Positions 33,574 through 45,773 of a stretch of 64,000 nucleotides of DNA are shown here, one piece after another. A program made the translations under genes and the position numbers. Numbering within the stretch: position 1 is the first letter of the stretch; each line of letters starts with the position of its first letter. The notes beneath the pieces are model-generated. The model worked only from the letters and a program-made list of their open reading frames with translations, had not been told where the DNA came from and made no database searches. This DNA comes from Heterostelium multicystogenum (taxonomy: Eukaryota > Evosea > Eumycetozoa > Acytosteliales > Acytosteliaceae): contig RCNN01000144.1 in assembly GCA_003667245.1 (NCBI GenBank), positions 1 to 64,000 on the forward strand. The letters run 5' to 3'.

Positions 33574-35267
33574 ATGACGTCAATGAATGTAGATAGACAG
33601 GCTGAGGAGTTTTGTAAATTATCACTGGCAAATAGCGTTCAATTATATAGTGTACATCCGACAATTGCACATAGTAATAGCTTGAATTCGATAGACGACT
33701 TGGAATCGAAACGAATCAAAGTGTTCTCAAAGATACAAGATGAATACCAACATGTTAAAGATATATTACCACCAAAGTCAGCTGCTGCTACATCTGCAGC
33801 GGCAAACAACAATGATATAGAGATGAAAGATAAACAGATTGATACTATATTAAGTTCTATACCTAATATTCAAGAGTATGTTGTGTTATAGATAGATTAT
33901 TGATTAGTTAGATGTATAGACACTTAGTTGATGATATTAATACGATATTCTATTATTCATAATATAGTGAAAAGAGAAGAAAAGTTAGTGATGGTAGTGG
34001 TAATATGAGTATTGTCGTTTCGAATAACAATCAAGCAAATGGAAGCGAGTTTAAGAAGATGAATATGACAGAGCAGCAAAAGGCTTTGGTGAAAGTTGGA
34101 TCGACTGGTCCATCTCTTAGTTATACTAAACCTATGTGGCACCCACCTTGGAAGCTAATGAGAGTGGTTGCTGGACACCAGGGTTGGGTTCGTGCCATTT
34201 CGGTCGACGTCAACAACGAGTTCTTTGTAACAGGTTCAACTGACAACACAATTAAAGTATGGGATATGGCATCGGGTGAGCTGAGAGTGACTTTGGTATA
34301 CCATGTTGCACCGGTGCGTGCAGTTCAGCTGTCGCCTCGTCATCCGTATATGTTTTCAGCAGGTGAGGATAACAAAGTGATATGTTGGGATCTCGAGTCT
34401 AACAGACCGATCCGTCACTATCATGGACACAAGCAAGGTATCTACTCACTAGCATTGCATCCTACACTGGATATCCTGTTTACAGGTGGTCGTGAAGGTG
34501 CAGTCAAGGTGTGGGACATACGTACCAAAGCAGAGATCTACTCGCTCTCTGGACACAAAGGAACTGTTGGAGCTCTGATTTCGCAAGCACCAGATCCCCA
34601 AGTCATATCCGGTGGTATGGACAACACCATCCGTTTGTGGGACTTGAAAACCGGTAGATCCGCAGTTACATTGACCAATCACAAGAAATCAGTAAGAGCA
34701 CTAGCCATGCACGAAAAAGAGTAAGTCGTTGACCAATAGCCACCTAAATCAAACCTCATACTCAATCTAATATAAAATCATTGTTCAATAGATTTTCGTT
34801 TGTATCTGCAAGTGCTGATAATATTAAACAATGGAAGTTACCCGAAGGACAGTTTATAAAGAATTTATCTGGACACAATGCAATTATAAATTGCTTGGCA
34901 CTGAATCAAGACAATGTATTGGTTTCAGGTGGAGATAATGGTAGTATGCAATTCTGGGATTGGAAGACAGGTTATTGCTTCCAAAAATCACAAACTATAG
35001 TTCAACCTGGTTCGCTAGACAGTGAAGCTGGTATTTTTGCAATGGCATTCGATCGTACTGGTACTCGTTTAATTACTTGTGAAGCTGACAAATCAATCAA
35101 AGTTTACAAAGAAGACGAAGAAGCTGTAAGTTACTATTACTTTTTTAAAGCTTTATATTACAATCTAACAAAGTTACTTCTAATTTAATCACTTTCTACA
35201 GAATGAAACTACACATCCAATTAGTCATGAATGGAGACCAAACGCTCAAAATATAAAGAGATTCTAA
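33574..35267 (+). CDS. plrg1: Pleiotropic regulator 1 (PLRG1/Prp46) WD40 splicing factor
   Basis: PLRG1 is a core component of the Prp19/CDC5L (nineteen) complex in the spliceosome. Four exons join in phase: 33574-33875, 33968-34720, 34792-35125 and 35202-35267 (TAA). The N-terminal 130 residues include [17 protein letters not shown] and [31 protein letters not shown] is the family signature directly before the WD repeats. Seven WD40 repeats follow, e.g. [71 protein letters not shown] and [12 protein letters not shown]. It ends [18 protein letters not shown], a typical PLRG1 tail. No frameshift; about 485 residues. This is one of the cleanest genes in the window and a useful control for sequence quality. 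Confidence 0.95.
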
Positions 35268-36719
35268 GAATAGGATTAAATAAAGTATATTTTGAACAAC
35301 CAATAGAGCTCCCACTTATGAATTTTTCAAGTATTTATCTATCTGAAGGAAGTAGCAATATGGTGAATTAATCTCACATGAGACAAAGAAGGTCTTCTTT
35401 TTACCAAAAGCAGTTTTATGGGAATATAAAGGACTATAAGGATTCTCACTAAGAAAGACTATCAAATAGTCAAAATGAAATATTTATCTGTAAACTTGAA
35501 ACATCATAAACTAGTCATTTTTGATTAAGAATCGTTGCCTGTCTGGAAATTGAAAAGTGATTGAACTTCTAGCAATGACAACACTTCTGAGGTCATGATG
35601 TAATAAGAAGGCTTGATGGCAACTTCTATCAAAACTGTTACAGAGTAACTTGGTTTTAGGTCAAAAATGGAATATTATTATTAATAATAATATTGTTCAA
35701 AATATATATCATATGATTTCTCAAACCAGCAAGTTTTTATTACCCAATATTTTTTAGATCCTGGTCCTTCCTCTCTTTTGTTTATTGGGCTAGATTCTGG
35801 GTCTCTTTCAAAATAATAGGTTGAAAATTTTTTACAAAATTTCAGTAGGATAAAGTGGTCCTCCATTGTGCAAATATTTAACGATGATGTTAACATTTGA
35901 GAATGGTCTAAATCTAAAAAAACACAAGATCGATCTTTTTTTTTGTTTTTTGGATTTTCAATAGGACAACATTTAGTGATTGAGTATTTTTGCATCAAAA
36001 TCTACTTGACTAAAAAGGAATTATGATGATATACACTTTTGTGTGGGGGAGGCTTTTCTATTGTTTTGTTTTGTGTGTATTTTTCACCACAGGTACAGAC
36101 CAAATTTAACCACATTTGAGTGTTTTACAGTATATCAATTCAATTTACGAAAATACTAAATATCCAAATAATATCTTGGTGTTAAAGGACTTTCATCAAC
36201 ACTGTCTTGAATCATGGACTAACGTCATTTGTCTGGTTTGTATGTTCTCAACACCAAGCTCGTAGAAATCGAAATTATTTTTTTCTTTTTAATATTTAAA
36301 ACAACCAAATTCTTTGATATTTGAACCAATTCAAATCAGATATTAATATATACATTTGCATAAAATATTACTTTTACAAATATAGATATATATAACTATA
36401 TATAAGCAACAATAAATATAATATATATACTAGAATAATATTTATTTATTTATTTTGTATTTTTTTTTTCTAATCTAAACCGCGATCTTTTCAATTAAAG
36501 ATCAATATTATATAGAATCTTAAACCAACCAATCAATTCACCATCCACACAAAATCAAACCATCTTATACCAAGATATTTAAAATTAACCAACCAAAAAT
36601 AATATACCAATAACATTTAGTTTTCCAATCCAAATAATAATATATAATATATAATAACCAATCACAATTAATAATTATTATTACTTGTCCATTTTAATTT
36701 ACTTCAATTTATTCAAAGA
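35268..36719. other. Non-coding region upstream of the large surface-protein gene
   Basis: About 1.45 kb. A 104-codon ATG frame on the minus strand (35995-35681, starting MQKYSITKCCPIENPKNKKK) is the only candidate gene; it has no family match and no clear promoter, so I leave it out. From about 36280 the sequence is very AT-rich with AACCAATCA-type runs before the ATG at 36720, typical of a promoter and leader. Confidence 0.45.
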
Positions 36720-39700
36720 ATGAAGTCAAATTTTAACCAAAATTTAATAATTTTGGTTATCCTTTTGTCCATATTGAACTTTACTTTTGTAGCTGGACAA
36801 TGGATTAATGAATTTGAATACCAAAATGCCGGTTGTAGCGGAAACATTAATAAAGCTTCTTCTTTCCTTCAAAATACTTGTTATGATGCTGCTACTGGAC
36901 CACAAAATCCATTCTCCCATAGATATATCTACAATGGAAACATTGTTAGACAAACATTTAATGGATATGGTTGTGTTGGTAGCCCAGCTGAATCGCCAAC
37001 TTTGGCAAATAATGGATGTACTGGTAAATCATTATATTCCTATAGATCTGAGCCAGTAATGTCTCCACCCGGATGGTTTTCATTGGAAAGAACTCCAGGG
37101 TAAGTGAAAATTAAAATTGTTTACTAAATTAATTTAATTGTATCTAATTAATAATTGTTAGACCAAATCAATGTGGATATTATGAATCTGAAAGACATAT
37201 TGTAAGACCCAGTACTTGTGTGACAAACTATGATGTTCCAAATATGCCATCCAATACATATTTTTTCTTCCGGTGATGCCAATTCTGGATATGGATTTGT
37301 TTATAATATTATGTGTCCAAACCAATTCTCCCAAATTACTTATCAACGTTGTTCAACCAATGAGCAAAGAATGTCTGTCATGGTTACCCCAGCCAGTTTG
37401 CAATATACAGTCAGTGCTTCTCAAATCAATCCAACAACTATCCAAGTCGCTTCTGTCTCCACAAACCAAAAGTACATCTATAAATTCATCATTGAATACT
37501 GGAACCCAGGTACCAATGCTTATGTCTTAGTCTGTAATAACCTTGGTACAGTCCCATGTACATTTTCTCCACCTGTTGCATCAACTCAAGTTCGTGTTAG
37601 AGTGAATGCAGATCCCAGTATTGCTGCAATTCCAGAGTGGGTATCCGGTACCTACATTTTGACTCAACGTAAGTACAGTATTATTTTGGATATTGTTCTA
37701 TATCAAAGTATTAATTTTCCATTTATAGCTCCAACAATGAATCCAATTTCCATCACTAGTATTACAACCAATATGGTTAGATTCTCATATTCTGCTACAA
37801 ATTCTCCAACTCAATATAATGTATATGTGAATGGTGTCTATATTCCAGGATGTACCACAACCACTACCTGTCAATCATCAGTTCCAATTGGTGCTGCTTT
37901 CAGTATTGCCATCAATGCACAAAATGCAGGTGGAGTTTCCAATACTCAAACAGCATCCGGTACCACCTTTTCAACCATTACTAAACCAACCTTTACCGCT
38001 GCTCCATCTGCTGGTCAAATTGTTGTTGATGCCGCATCAACTGGTGGTGTTCCAGGTGCCATTTATTACTCAACCAAGTTGAATGACGTGGTTGTTGGTT
38101 CATGTAACAATATCCCTCAAACCAGATGTATTATTACCGGATTAGCTGCAACCTATTCCACAAAGTTAGTGTTGTTGCATCAAGTGATGGAGTTGCTCTC
38201 GAGTCCAACCCAAGCCAAATCGATTTTTTAGCTCCAACCATGAACCCAATTTCTATTACCAGTATCAAGACAAAGTCAATTACATTTACTTATGGAGCAT
38301 CAAGATCACCAACAAGTTACACCGTTTTATACAATGGTGTCGATCAAACTGCATGTAAGACAACTACCTCCTGCACTGTTAGTGGACAGCCAGCTGGCTC
38401 TGGATATGCCATCTCCATCACTGCAACCAATGTTGCTGGTGTATCTGCTCCTGTCACAAGCAATGGTAATCTCTATCCAGCTGTTGGAACTCCAACCATT
38501 ACATCAGCAGCTCCTTCTGCTAGCCAAATTGTAGTTGACTATACATCTACCGGTGGTATTCCAGGTGCTACAACATACACAACCAAATTGAATGGTAACA
38601 ATGTCCCAACCTGTACAAATATTGCTCAAACAAGATGTACCATTACTGGTTTAGCTGCTACCTATACACATGTAGTGTCTGTTGTTGCAACCAATGATGG
38701 TGATCTTAAAGAGTCTGCTCAAACAACCGTTGATTTTGTTCCTCCTGTTATGAATAATATTGTAATTTCAACTATTAAAACAACTACTCTCACATTCACT
38801 TACTCTGCAACCAAATCACCTTCCTCCTACACCGTAATGGTCAACTCTCAACAGTTGACTCAATGTTCAACAACTACCACTTGTACCTTTACCGGTACTC
38901 CAGGAACAGCTGTGACCATCTCAATCACAGCTACTAATGCAGCTGGTACCTCTGTCTCCAAACAAACTACTAGTTCACTTTATAACTCTGTCTCAGTTCC
39001 AAGCATCAATACAACTCCATCTGCCAATAAAATCGTTGTTGATTACCTATCAAGTGGTGGTATCCCAGGCTCCACTCTTTACACAACCAAGTTGAACAAT
39101 GTCAATGTTCCAGGATGTGTCGACATAGGTACCTTAAGTTGTACAATCACCGGATTGCAATCACAGTATAGCCATTCTGTTTCTGTAGTAGCCACAAACG
39201 ATGGATCTTCACAAACCAATTCGAAAGTTGTCGACTTCCTTCAACCAATCATGAATCCAATCTCGTTGGTTGAAAAGAAAACTACTTCTATTGTTTTCAC
39301 TTACTCGGCCACAAGATCCCCATCAACTTACAATGTAGTTGTGAATGGTCTACTACGTGGACAATGTTCATCTACTACCACTTGCAACCTTGTTGGCCTC
39401 TCTGCAGGATCTAACATCAATATACTTGTCAGTGCTTCAAACAATGCTGGTACTTCCCCCAATGTAACCTTAGATGATGTTCTTTACCCTGAAGTTTCAG
39501 TTCCTACAATTACCAATGCCACTCCTTCTCCAAGTAAAATTATCGTTGATTATACATCGACTGGTGGTATTCCAGGTGCTACATTGTACACAACCAAGTT
39601 GAATAATGTTGATGTCACAGGATGTGTGAATATTGCAACCTTGAGATGTATTATCACAGGTTTACAACCACAGTTCTCTCATAAAGTTACTGTTGTGGCT

Positions 39701-42656
39701 AGCAATGATGGAAGTTCAAAAACTTCTTTGGATGCTAATGTAGTTTACCTTGCTCCAACAATGTCTCCAATCACTGTGAACGAAATAAGAACTAAATCTA
39801 TTTCATTCAGCTACACTGCAACCTTATCCCCAACATCCTTCAAAGTAATGATCAACAATGTTGAATTGACTGACTGTAGTTCAAAGACAACATGTATTGC
39901 TACCAATTTAGCTGCTGGATCTAACTACAACATCACAGTTACTGCAACTAACAATGTTGGAACTTCAAACTTGGTATTCTCTGCTGGTAGACTTTATCCA
40001 TCTGTCAGTGCACCTGTCATTACCTCCGCATCCCCATCAGCCAATCAAATCGTAGTTAGTTACACCTCTGCTGGTGGTATCCCAAGCTCCACTCTATACA
40101 CCACTACCCTCGATGGTCAAAACATACCATCCTGCATTGGTATACCAGACTTAAAGTGTATCATCACTGGTCTACTGCCACAATTCACCCATTCCATTAC
40201 TGTAGTTGCCACCAATGATGGTGATACTGCACAATCACAAGCTAAAAGTGTTGAATTCTTACAACCATTAATGAAGCCAATCATCATCACTGAGACCAGA
40301 ACATCACAAGTTACTTTCAAATACAATGCTACCAGATCACCACTAACCTACAATGTAGAAGTCAATAGTATCGCACGTCCAGAATGCTCCACTTCCACAA
40401 CATGTACGGTATCTGGACTTACTGCAGGATCTACTTTCAAGATTAAAATTACATCTAGTAACAATGCAGGAACATCTGACCCTGTTCAATTAGAAGGTAC
40501 TCTAAGCGGTTCAGTACAGCCACCATTTGTTCAAGCAACTCCATCTCCAAATCAAATTGTAGTTGAATATTCATCCTATGGTGGAGTTGATGGCGCCACT
40601 GTTTATACTACTTATCTAAACAACAGCGCAGTTCCCTCTTGCGTAAACATCAATACTCTGAAATGTACTATCACAGGATTACCAACAGAATTTGCATACA
40701 ATATTACAGTTGTAGCAACCAATGACGGACTATCTCAAGGAACCTGGCAATTCGTTGATTACTTAAGTAAGTCTTTTCTTTGACATCCAAATAGATTTCC
40801 CTATACTTACAATGTTATGATATTTAGAACCAATAATGGAAGACATTAAGATTGTTGAAAAGACTACCAAACAAGTCACATTTACCTATGGTGCTTCTAA
40901 ACAACCAGACTCATATAAGGTTGTTGTAAATGGTGTTGAGCATCAAGAATGTACAGCAATCACAAAATGCACAGTTTCAAACTTGGTGGCTGGTACAAAT
41001 GTTGTAATCTCTGTCACTGCTACCAACTTTGTTGGAACTTCAAACCCATCTTCAACCTCAGTCACACTCTATCCATTGGTTTCAATTCCATTTATTGTGG
41101 CAACTCCAACCTGGTATAAAATTCAAGTCAACTATAACAGCACCGGTGGTATTCCGGATTCGACTCTATATACCACCCAACTGAATAATGTCAATGTACC
41201 AGGATGTGTAGATATCCCTGCATTGGTATGCACAATCACAGGTTTGAAGCCACAATACTCACACAATGTAACTGTAATTGCAAGCAATGATGACTATTCC
41301 CAATCGTCTACCTTAAACGTCACATTTTTGGAGACTGAACCTCTGGGAGGTTCTCTCTTCACAATCATCGAAGCTAGACCAAATCTCATTGATGTTGAAT
41401 GGAGTCCAAGTAGTGGTGGTGTTCCAGGTTTGACTGTTTATGATCTATCATTTTCCCTCGACAATGAGACATGGATTGTTCAATGTGAAGATATCAAGAT
41501 TAACACTTGTATAATCAACGATCTTGTTTCAGAAACAGAATACTTCTTAAGATTGACAGTGAAGAATACAGATCTATCACCATTGTTTACCTATGGTGTA
41601 TCGAAAACACTTCTTACGGATGAAGAGTGTAATTGTGTATATGGATATTGTCATGAAAAATCATGTGTATGTGATCAAGGATGGACTGGAAATAGCTGTG
41701 AAATCGAATATGAAGGAGGTATCACTGGATCCAAACCTCCAGGTGTTGTTCCCAATCCAAACCAACCAGAAATCCTTGTTGATAATGAGAGTGGACTCTA
41801 TGCCTTTAAACTAAATCGTATCATTGAAAGAAACGATTTGAAAGAAGAAGTCTTTAGAGTGGAGCTATCAGATCTAAAATGGTCCCTTAAACAAGATACA
41901 GATACCATTGTTCAACATCCATTAATGTCGATGCAAAATGTTACAAGAAAGCAATGGATTTACTCAGCCAATTTAACTAAATCTGAAGAGTTGATCGTTA
42001 AATTTACTCAGATAACACCCATTTCCAATGAATCTATCCTCCCATATCCAATGGAATTTGCAGGAGAGAAATTCAATCTAACTATTGGTTCATTGAAATA
42101 TGAAGTTGATATTAAAAAGTGGAATTTCGTAACCAGACTTAATCTCCTAGAGATTCAATCTACCATCAACTCACCATTGGACCCATGCTATGATACTCCC
42201 GAATCAATGCATATTAATGGCTCTAGAGTATCGAATGTCATCATCCGTCAAGCCAATGGACACTTTGTATATGGAAGAGTTACTAAGAGAGTCATAATGG
42301 ATCACATTCCAAGAATGTCCAATGTGCAAGTTCAACAAGTGAATGAATCTACCACATTGATCTCAACCATTGTAAACAATTTCCGTGAGAATCTTATTGT
42401 AGATCCAGATTTCTCAATCCTTTTGAATACCAAGTTAAAATCAAAAGAAATGAAAGGAGAATGCAAACCAAGCACTAAATCACTTGATAACCGAGTTATT
42501 ATTGGAGCAGTGGTGGGTTCAGTAGCAGCAGTGAGCTTGGCAGTTGGTACAACTCTCTTGGTCAAGAAATATAAACTCAAAAAGAAATACGATGACTACC
42601 TTGCTAACAAACTCCAGGCCAAAATGAATGCAACAGCTTCCAATCCTAATCTTTAA
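36720..42656 (+). CDS. Large cell-surface protein: FN3-like tandem modules, EGF-like, ComC-type ectodomain, TM
   Basis: Exons are 36720-37099, 37162-37668, 37729-40766 and 40828-42656; all joins are in phase. It encodes about 1,900 residues. A signal peptide (LIILVILLSILNFTFVAGQ) is followed by a Cys-containing N-terminal domain. Seven tandem modules of about 168 residues, each two beta-sandwich FN3-like units, come next, then an EGF-like repeat (CNCVYGYCHEKSCVCDQGW), a beta-rich domain like that of Dictyostelium ComC-type proteins, one membrane helix (VIIGAVVGSVAAVSLAVGTT) and a short basic tail. Such proteins are thought to act in cell adhesion or prestalk signalling; this is family inference. 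Two single-base errors break the frame: an extra T in the T run at 37260-37268 and a missing C near 38159. Many NxT/NxS sequons are present. Confidence 0.8.
37729..41330 (+). repeat. Seven tandem 0.5-kb coding repeats (FN3-like double modules)
   Basis: Modules begin near 37729, 38231, 38741, 39239, 39750, 40260 and 40828, about 500-510 coding bases apart. Each carries PTMNPISI-like, a TTTC Cys pair, STGGIPGATLYTTKLNN, CTITGL and VVATNDG signatures. The regular period and shared Cys positions show growth by internal duplication. Exons 3 and 4 both start at a module boundary. Confidence 0.85.
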
Positions 42657-43163
42657 TTTAAATATACATTTTATATTAATAAAGTTTAAAGATTCACAAA
42701 ACTACTCTATTATGATTACGTACTTCTTCATTATCTGGCACCTTGTAGATCTATGATTGAAATCTTTAAACTTAAGAATTTAGTAATCTCCACTACTTTC
42801 AGATGAAAATATTTAGTTCAAAGTGAGTTTAATATAATTTTGGGTTGATGTAAAATAGAAAGAATCTAGATTTTCTAACAATTTTTAACAGGAATCTAGA
42901 ATATAAAAACAGGAAAAAGTAGAAAATTCCATATTTTTGAAGAGGAGACATAAGAACTACAATCTTAATGAAATTTTCTAATAAATATTTGTGTTGTTTA
43001 TTACAACTAATTAATAAATCGAAACCAAAGTATTTACCATTGGTTGTTGGATACATGGAATTTAGTATAAGTTGTTGGTACCAACAACTAAATACTGAAA
43101 AAAAATTAAATTAAAAAGGGAATATTTATGTGGAAACAAATATGTATATTGTGGTATAACCAA
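42657..43163. other. Convergent 3' flanks
   Basis: About 500 AT-rich bases between the surface-protein gene and thioesterase copy 1. A short inverted repeat GTTGTTGGTACCAACAAC lies at 43072-43089 and might aid 3' end formation. No gene. Confidence 0.5.
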
Positions 43164-43692
43164 TTATAATTTGGCTTTATTATTATTTATAAATACAGTG
43201 TGACTTCCTTTACAACATACTTTCTTTTGAGCGTTATAAATAGTGGTGTCTGTGTAAGCCAAGTTCTTTCCTCGTTTGTACATAGTTGATACTATAGTTA
43301 TCTTTTCTCCAACTGGTGCCGTTGCTGCGTAGCTTATTGACATAACTACAGAAACACTTGGTGGTAGTGATGAGGGGTCGGTACTAATAATTGCAATTGA
43401 ACTAACAATATCTATAGCAAAGAGCAAAGATGTCAAAATAAATAAAGATATAAGTAATTTACTAATTGATAGTTACCGATGATAGTTGCCATAGCTCCGC
43501 CATGCAGAGTTGACAATGGGTTACATAGCTCGTCGGGAACTGTCATTGACATAACAACCATATGCTTTTCATGATCAATAGACTCTAGATTAAATATCTT
43601 AACATGTTGGAGTCATAACCATTTAAACCTCTCCATTGCTCTAATGTATTATTTAATACCTTTTCTTTTTCTTCATTGGTTTCTTTTGACAT
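43164..43692 (-). CDS. Hotdog-fold acyl-CoA thioesterase (ACOT13 type), copy 1, frameshifted
   Basis: ACOT13/PaaI-like thioesterases hydrolyse acyl-CoA, often at mitochondria. Exon 1 (43692-43477) starts MSKETNEEKEK and contains VPDELCNPLSTLHGGAMATI, the HGG catalytic-loop motif. The intron 43476-43412 is in the same place as in copies 2 and 3, and exon 2 begins with the conserved Asp (DIVSSIAIISTDP), then SVSVVMSISYAATAPVGE and NLAYTDTTIYNAQKKVCC. About 145 residues. One single-base change near 43585 creates an early stop (RYLI*), where copies 2 and 3 read on. It is one of three tandem copies on this strand, most similar to copy 2. Either a sequencing error or an early pseudogene. Confidence 0.75.
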
Positions 43693-43905
43693 CTTAGATA
43701 TATTGATTATACAAAAAAATGAAGTGTATTTGCTAAATCAAATTAGTCAATTAAGAAGGATGGTTTGAAAGTTTTTAGATATTATATTATCAATAATGAA
43801 ATATTTGCATTTTGGTTCTTTATTTTATTAGATCATCCAAATCATGGATGTTATGCGCTATATCTATGTATTTAGTATCTACTATTGTACAGTTTTTTTT
43901 TTGAT

Positions 43906-44421
43906 TTAAAGTCTTGCTCTGTGAATGAACTTGGTGTGGCTACCCTTGCAGCACACTTTCTTCTTTGAGTTATAAATGGTTGTGTCTGTATATGCCAAAT
44001 TCTTTCCTACTTTATATACTGATGATTCAATTGTAATAGTTTCACCAAGTGGTGCAGCAGCTGCATAGCTTAATGATAAATCGACTGATACCTGTGGTGG
44101 CATATTTACTGGATCTGTACTTATGATTGCCATTGAACTAACAACATCTGAGACAATAATTAATCATCGCTGTTTGCTAATGACAAGAAGTCTTCGCTAC
44201 TACTTACCAACCAGAGTTGCCATTGCACCACCGTGAAGAGTTGACAATACATTGCATAATTCTTGAGGTACGACCATAGACATAGTAAGAGTATTCTTTT
44301 CATAGTCGATCTTCTCGATCTTAAGATATTTGAACATGATCGAGTCGAAACCTGTAAATTGTTTCCATTGATCTAGAAGTTTGTAGAAAGCTTCATCTTT
44401 CTCTTTATTAGTATTTGACAT
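43906..44421 (-). CDS. Hotdog-fold acyl-CoA thioesterase (ACOT13 type), copy 2
   Basis: Exon 1 44421-44208 starts MSNTNKEKDEAFYKLLDQWK and contains CNVLSTLHGGAMATLVG. The intron is 44207-44148, and exon 2 (44147-43906) begins with the Asp in DVVSSMAIISTDP and ends KGSHTKFIHRARL. The full frame is intact at about 150 residues, usual for ACOT13. HGG in the first exon and Asp at the start of the second are the expected oxyanion/catalytic elements. Copy 2 is closest to copy 1, sharing LAYTDTTIYN and VCCKGSHT, so these two arose most recently. The substrate is not predictable beyond acyl-CoA. Confidence 0.85.
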
Positions 44422-44709
44422 TGCTTTGAGATATATTATAATGATACAAAAATATAATGATTTCGATATTGCATTGTCCAAAGTTATGTTCGTTAGGAAT
44501 ATGTATGTCGACGATACAAAAAATTAAAAAAATTAATATTGGTAAAAAACACTAAATTGACGATTATCTTTACCTTTTTAGGAAATATCAATAACTTTAA
44601 TAATAATAATAAATCAATCCATGGAACACAACTTGATGGATTTGAATTTATTATTTATTATTAATATTTGATTCGAAAGTTTATTTATTTTAATTATCTG
44701 TCATTTTGA
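44422..44709. other. Spacer between thioesterase copies
   Basis: About 290 AT-rich bases holding the promoter of copy 2 and the 3' end of copy 3; nothing else seen. Confidence 0.5.
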
Positions 44710-45233
44710 TTAAAGTTTGTATTTCTTGTTTATTCTTTTGGTATGCAAACTCTTGCAGCAAACCTGGTTTTTGGAATCATAGATGGTGGATTCAGTAAAA
44801 GCAAGACTCTTTCCGATTTTGTAAAGATGAGATTCAATCATGATTCGGTCACCTTTGAAAATAGGAGTTGAAAAACTCATCGACATGTCAACACTCCATC
44901 CAGGAACCATATTATGAATATCATAAGTAGTAGCAACAATAGTACTAACAATGTCTTTAAAATCTTTGGTTTAGTATTCAAATTATATTTAATTGTTTCT
45001 TTTTTGATTTCTTGCTTACCAATGAGAGTTGTCATAATTCCTCCATGTAGAGTATTCATTTGATTACAAAACATCTCTGGCACTATGAAAGACATTCTCA
45101 ATATATTTCTTTCGAAATCCACAAATTCAAACTTCATCATCCCAAGCATATATTTATCAAAACTAGGTAATGCACACCATTCTTCAATTTTGTCTACCAT
45201 TAACTTATCTGCTGCCATTTTATCAACTATCAT
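44710..45233 (-). CDS. Hotdog-fold acyl-CoA thioesterase (ACOT13 type), copy 3, divergent
   Basis: Exon 1 45233-45020 (ATG 45233; an in-frame ATG at 45218 is an alternative start) encodes KIEEWCALPSFDKYMLGMM and CNQMNTLHGGIMTTLIG. The intron is 45019-44955, and exon 2 (44954-44710) starts with Asp in DIVSTIVATTYDIHNMVPGW and ends with CCKSLHTKRINKKYKL. The intron position is identical to copies 1 and 2. The frame is clean, about 150 residues. It has diverged more than copies 1 and 2 from each other, so it is the older branch. A (TA)n run precedes the gene near 45262-45278. Confidence 0.85.
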
Positions 45234-45773
45234 TTTAGACTACAAATTTGAATACTAGAAATATATATATATATATATAGTTTTAAATGTTTGGAAACAA
45301 TTATATTTAATAAATACATTAAACACTGTCTTTTTTAATTTATATCTTAAAAGTAAAATTCGTTCCTTGAATTAATAATTATTCAATACTTTAAAAAATT
45401 AATCTTATGTAATATTCTATTTACAAAATAATGATACAATACAAATCTAAATCAATACATATAAATCTGAATTAATGTTATTGTACAGTTTTAAAAGTTA
45501 GATACATAGGTTTTACACGTGATACTGGTGGAGATATTAATTAAAGAATCTAAAATTAAAACACAAATACTGAGTATTTAGATGTATCACCACATATCAA
45601 TAGATAAAATATAAATATTAAATTTATAGTTATTTGTAATATGACTATTCCTTTTAAAAAATGAAAATTTAAATAATGATTAGTTATTAATAACTCTGGA
45701 GATGATGTATTTTGTTGTAATTTAGAAAAAATTATTTAAATAATATCGTTATTTATTAATTTTATTTATACAA
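45234..45773. other. Non-coding spacer
   Basis: About 540 AT-rich bases between the thioesterase array and the sphingosine kinase stop. No gene seen. Confidence 0.5.

Noticed and set aside
35681..35995. 104-codon minus-strand ATG frame
   Set aside because: Composition is not obviously random, but there is no family match or signal and it is alone in an AT-rich promoter-like region. Kept only as a note.
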